This document shows, piece after piece, positions 61,199-64,000 of a stretch of 64,000 nucleotides of DNA (position 1 is its first letter; each line of letters opens with the position of its first letter). This DNA is from Gossypium raimondii (taxonomy: Eukaryota; Streptophyta; Magnoliopsida; Malvales; Malvaceae). The notes under the pieces are model-generated. The model saw only the letters and a program-made list of their open reading frames with translations. It was not told where the DNA came from and ran no database searches. Made by a program: the position numbers and the translations under genes. The DNA lies in the NCBI RefSeq assembly GCF_025698545.1, contig NC_068572.1, positions 5,456,001 to 5,520,000 on the forward strand. Reading direction: 5' to 3'.

Positions 61199-61362
61199 TG
61201 TCGTGTGTTCAATGCTGCTAGGTATAACAAAAGGGTATACATTTATCTTGCATGTGCTATGTACCCTAACACACCAATAAACCAAGCATTGATTTTTTTA
61301 TTTATTTTAAATTATTGTTTTGATAAAGGAAGAAAATGTTCAACAATATAAATAAATATTGT
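60412..61362. other. CESA4 upstream region and AT-rich intergenic DNA
   Basis: The first several hundred bases are the likely CESA4 promoter. An (AT)n run of about 43 bases lies at 61153-61195. No gene is seen. Confidence 0.45.
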
Positions 61363-61480
61363 CGATTGAGTCTTAATTCAATCAGCATTATATTGTTATT
61401 AATGTAGGAGGATGTGGGGTTGAGTGCGCTGAAATGTATTATCCTCCTATTTAAGAATCAGGGAGGAGCTATAAAAATAG
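61363..61480 (+). mobile_element. SINE-like repeat, copy 4
   Basis: It begins CGATTGAGTCTTAATTCA, carries GGGGTTGAGTGC where box B should be, and continues with TATTATCCTCCTATTTAAG and GGGAGGAGCTAT. It is the closest match in the window to copy 1. Confidence 0.6.
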
Positions 61481-61485
61481 GCTTA

Positions 61486-62700
61486 ACAGTGTAAAAAGCC
61501 CTCAAAGTTTTTCAAGAAAAGCAATTAAGCCCCTGTTTTATTTTTTACACTCAATTGGGTATTTAAACTTTCAAAATGTATTAAAAAGACCTTCAAACTT
61601 TTTTTAAAAAAAGCAATTAAGCCCCTATTTTTTTTTTGCACTCAATTGGGTACTTGAATTGTCAAAATATACCAAAAAAGCCCTCAATTTTTTTTTAAAA
61701 GCAATTAAGCCCTTACTCTTTTTTTTTGCACTCAATTTCCAAAATGCATCAAAAGGCCATTTGACCGTTAACTTTAATGGTTGATCGTTAAAGCTAACCA
61801 CCCCTAATATTTTTTAGTTAAAACCGCCACATGCCACAACCACGGTGTGACATGCAAAAAATGATAAAAATAAAAATCAATTAAAGTTATAAAAGTATTA
61901 AATTTTAATAAAAATAAAAATATTTATTTTATTAAAATTAGAAAAATTTATAAAATTTATAAAATCATAAAATATTATAAAATATATAGAAATATAGAAA
62001 AAATTATAAAATTTTATAAAGTCGTAAGAAAATTACAAAAATGTAAAGAAAAACAAAATTTGTAAAAAATTATAAAAGTTATCGCATCGAAAGAAGCATT
62101 TTACAACTTTTCTATAACTTTTATTGATTTTTATTTTTTATCATTTTATGTCACATGTCACTTTATGTTGCGACACGTGATGGTTTTAATTGAAAAATTG
62201 GGGTCGTTAACTTTAATAGTTAACTGTTAAAGGGCATTTTATGCATTTTATAATCTTTTTTATGATTTTTATAAAATTTTATAATTTTTTCTAATATTTA
62301 ATAAAAATAAATAGTTTTATTTTTTAATATTTAAAAATATTTTTTATTTTTATTTTTTTGGCACATGTCACATCATAGTTGTGAAACGTGGAGACTTTAA
62401 TTGAAAAAAATTAGGGGTGATTAGCTTTAAGGTCAAATGACCTTTTGATTTATTTTGGAAATTGAGTGCAAAAAAAAAAGTAGGGGCTTAATTATTTTTT
62501 TTTGAAAAGTTTGAGAGCATTTTTGATATATTTTGGTAGTTCAAATACTTAAATGAATGAAAAAAAAACAGGGGCTTAATTGTTTTATTTTTTTGAAAAA
62601 GTTTGAGAGCCTTTTTTATGTATTTTGAAAGTTCAAGTACCCAATTGAGTAAAAAAAAGCAGCAACTTAATTGTCTTTTCTTTTTTTTGAAATGATGCAA
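61486..62700. mobile_element. Long foldback element with subrepeated arms
   Basis: The left arm, about 61486-61890, contains three units of the form GCAATTAAGCCCCTG, then ACTCAATTGGGTA, then a CAAAATATATCAAAA-like word. It then carries GGCCATTTGACCGTTAAC and a CCACATGCCACAACC segment. The right arm, about 62365-62690, is the inverse of the whole arrangement. A second inverse copy of the inner segment lies at 62090-62240. The centre is AT-rich. There is no coding capacity. A transcript could form a double-stranded stem of more than 300 base pairs. Confidence 0.7.
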
Positions 62701-64000
62701 AATGTTTAAGTAATTAGTATAACACGTTTAATAGATACGGGCGAATTTTATAATTAGAATTATTTATATTGTATTTATATTTATACAATTTATCAAAAAA
62801 AAACACAAATTATTCTCTTTTTTATTAAACCAATACGTCCCTTTCCCATTCTTAAAATTCCAAAAATTTAGCTGCCTTTATATGAATTTTGGGTTGGAAT
62901 GTATTGTGGTAATGTATAGCACATAAGGTTTGGTGGATGTGTTGTCATTTTTCTTACAAGGCAGAGCTAGTTATTCAGTCATAATTAAAGCAAAACATTA
63001 GGTCAAATATCCTATTCCTACTTAAATTTGAAAGAGATGATACCATCCCTTCCTGTTAAAGATTTAGCCTTGGTCGCAATATCTCAAGATTTTGGTTTCG
63101 TCTTTCATGGACACACTTTGTAATCGCTTAGTTAAGTTATATTACCGCAATATTTTCTCTTGGTCATTCTACATTTTGTTACATAATCATCTCTGTATGA
63201 TACGTGATAAGTTGTTGAGTAGTTCATAAATTACTCTTCATTAGGAGCAGTTCGTATACAATCCTCCGCAAAGAACAGTTCGTGTCAACCCTTTGTGTGG
63301 TATGATTCGCAAGCGACCTTCCACAATCCTATGCATCTTTGTGAGAACCACCAAGGCATAATCACCTCATATGGCCCTAAAGGGGAGTGTCAAAGCAGAA
63401 CCATATAGTACACTATATGTTGACAGCTAACTTGCACAACTATGCAAATACAAGCTTGACTGCACGAGTGACCAAAGATCTACTCTCTCCCTTAGCAAAC
63501 TCTTTTTCTTCTTCTCCCCTTCCTTCTCCTACTTCTCTCTATTCTCGCTACCGACTCTCCACTTGTCATAGGTGAACCGACACTTCCCTCCATCATCCTC
63601 TCTTCTCTGTTGGTAACCTGTGTCAACAAATTTTAATAGGAAGAAGAAAAAAATCATGTTAAATCCGTTTCAATTTCAAATTTAAGCAAATTGATCCTTT
63701 AAAAAATATCTATCAATAATAAAAGTTAATTTAATCTTTGTCAAGTATAATATACAATAAAAAAATATTCAAAAGGGTCAAGCTTGAAATTGAGATTATG
63801 ATTAAGCAAGTAGAAAAACCATCCTACTCTATCTCTACCAACAACAAAACCAAACTAGCATTTTTAAATTGCCATCGGAATTTTTCATCATTCCGACGTC
63901 TTTAATCTCTCGAATCTTTGTTAATTTAAACCAGAGATGGATCCTCATTAGGATAGGGCTTAAGGGGCTTTTGCCTTCCAAAATTTTTGAAAATTTTAAT
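62701..64000. other. Intergenic DNA, no gene seen
   Basis: A pyrimidine-rich stretch lies at 63480-63545 and GGGCTTAAGGGGC near 63956. A 62-codon open frame at 63387 has no recognisable features. I cannot support any gene, and the window ends inside this stretch. Confidence 0.4.

Noticed and set aside
63387..63575. 62-codon frame with Ser/Pro-rich end
   Set aside because: It is short, driven by a pyrimidine-rich tract, and has no promoter, splice or family support.

Overview
This is plant nuclear DNA, most likely from cotton (Gossypium). The evidence is an intact three-intron legumin gene with the sequence character of cotton legumin A, a full 12-exon secondary-wall CESA4, a full 15-exon phospholipid:sterol acyltransferase gene, AT-rich intergenic DNA, and LTR retrotransposon, SINE, LINE, MULE, hAT and foldback remnants between them. 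I assign the genus from remembered family sequences, not from a search.

Layout. 0-9 kb: an intact group-IX ERF transcription factor (2782-3438, +) and a decayed direct duplicate of it about 5.2 kb downstream (7973-8588), with two LINE RNase H tails and SINEs around them. 9.8-17.4 kb: a hAT-type MITE with a perfect 8-bp target duplication, a Gypsy protease scrap, and a 4.6-kb Copia element on the minus strand, dead but with both LTRs, PBS, PPT and a perfect 5-bp target duplication. 18.7-20.5 kb: legumin (-). 21.8-24 kb: an LTR fragment, a foldback element and a tRNA-Arg(CCG) gene (-). 26.0-33.1 kb: PSAT1 (-), with a probable 3' UTR exon near 25 kb. 35.8-39.1 kb: a short LTR element keeping only gag and protease. 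39-54.5 kb: a repeat nest with a hairpin-rich tandem array, a foldback element, a MULE transposase pseudogene split by a 2.9-kb solo LTR, two diverged LTR-like copies, and another older LTR interrupted by a 2.75-kb solo LTR with a perfect target duplication. 54.9-60.3 kb: CESA4 (-), including one GC-AG intron. 61.3-64 kb: a SINE, a long foldback element and unannotated DNA.

The four intact genes are not a functional cluster. They serve unrelated roles: ethylene/jasmonate-type transcription control, seed protein storage, sterol ester synthesis and secondary-wall cellulose synthesis. All exon joins were worked out by eye from reading frame, splice sites and family conservation. The joined frames stay open and give 508, 635 and 1040 residues for legumin, PSAT1 and CESA4. 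I found no wholly new biological system. The most unusual features are the short palindromic words repeated inside several unrelated LTR-like repeats, the nested insertion history, the tandem ERF with a still-open DNA-binding-domain-only frame, and the GC-AG intron in CESA4.
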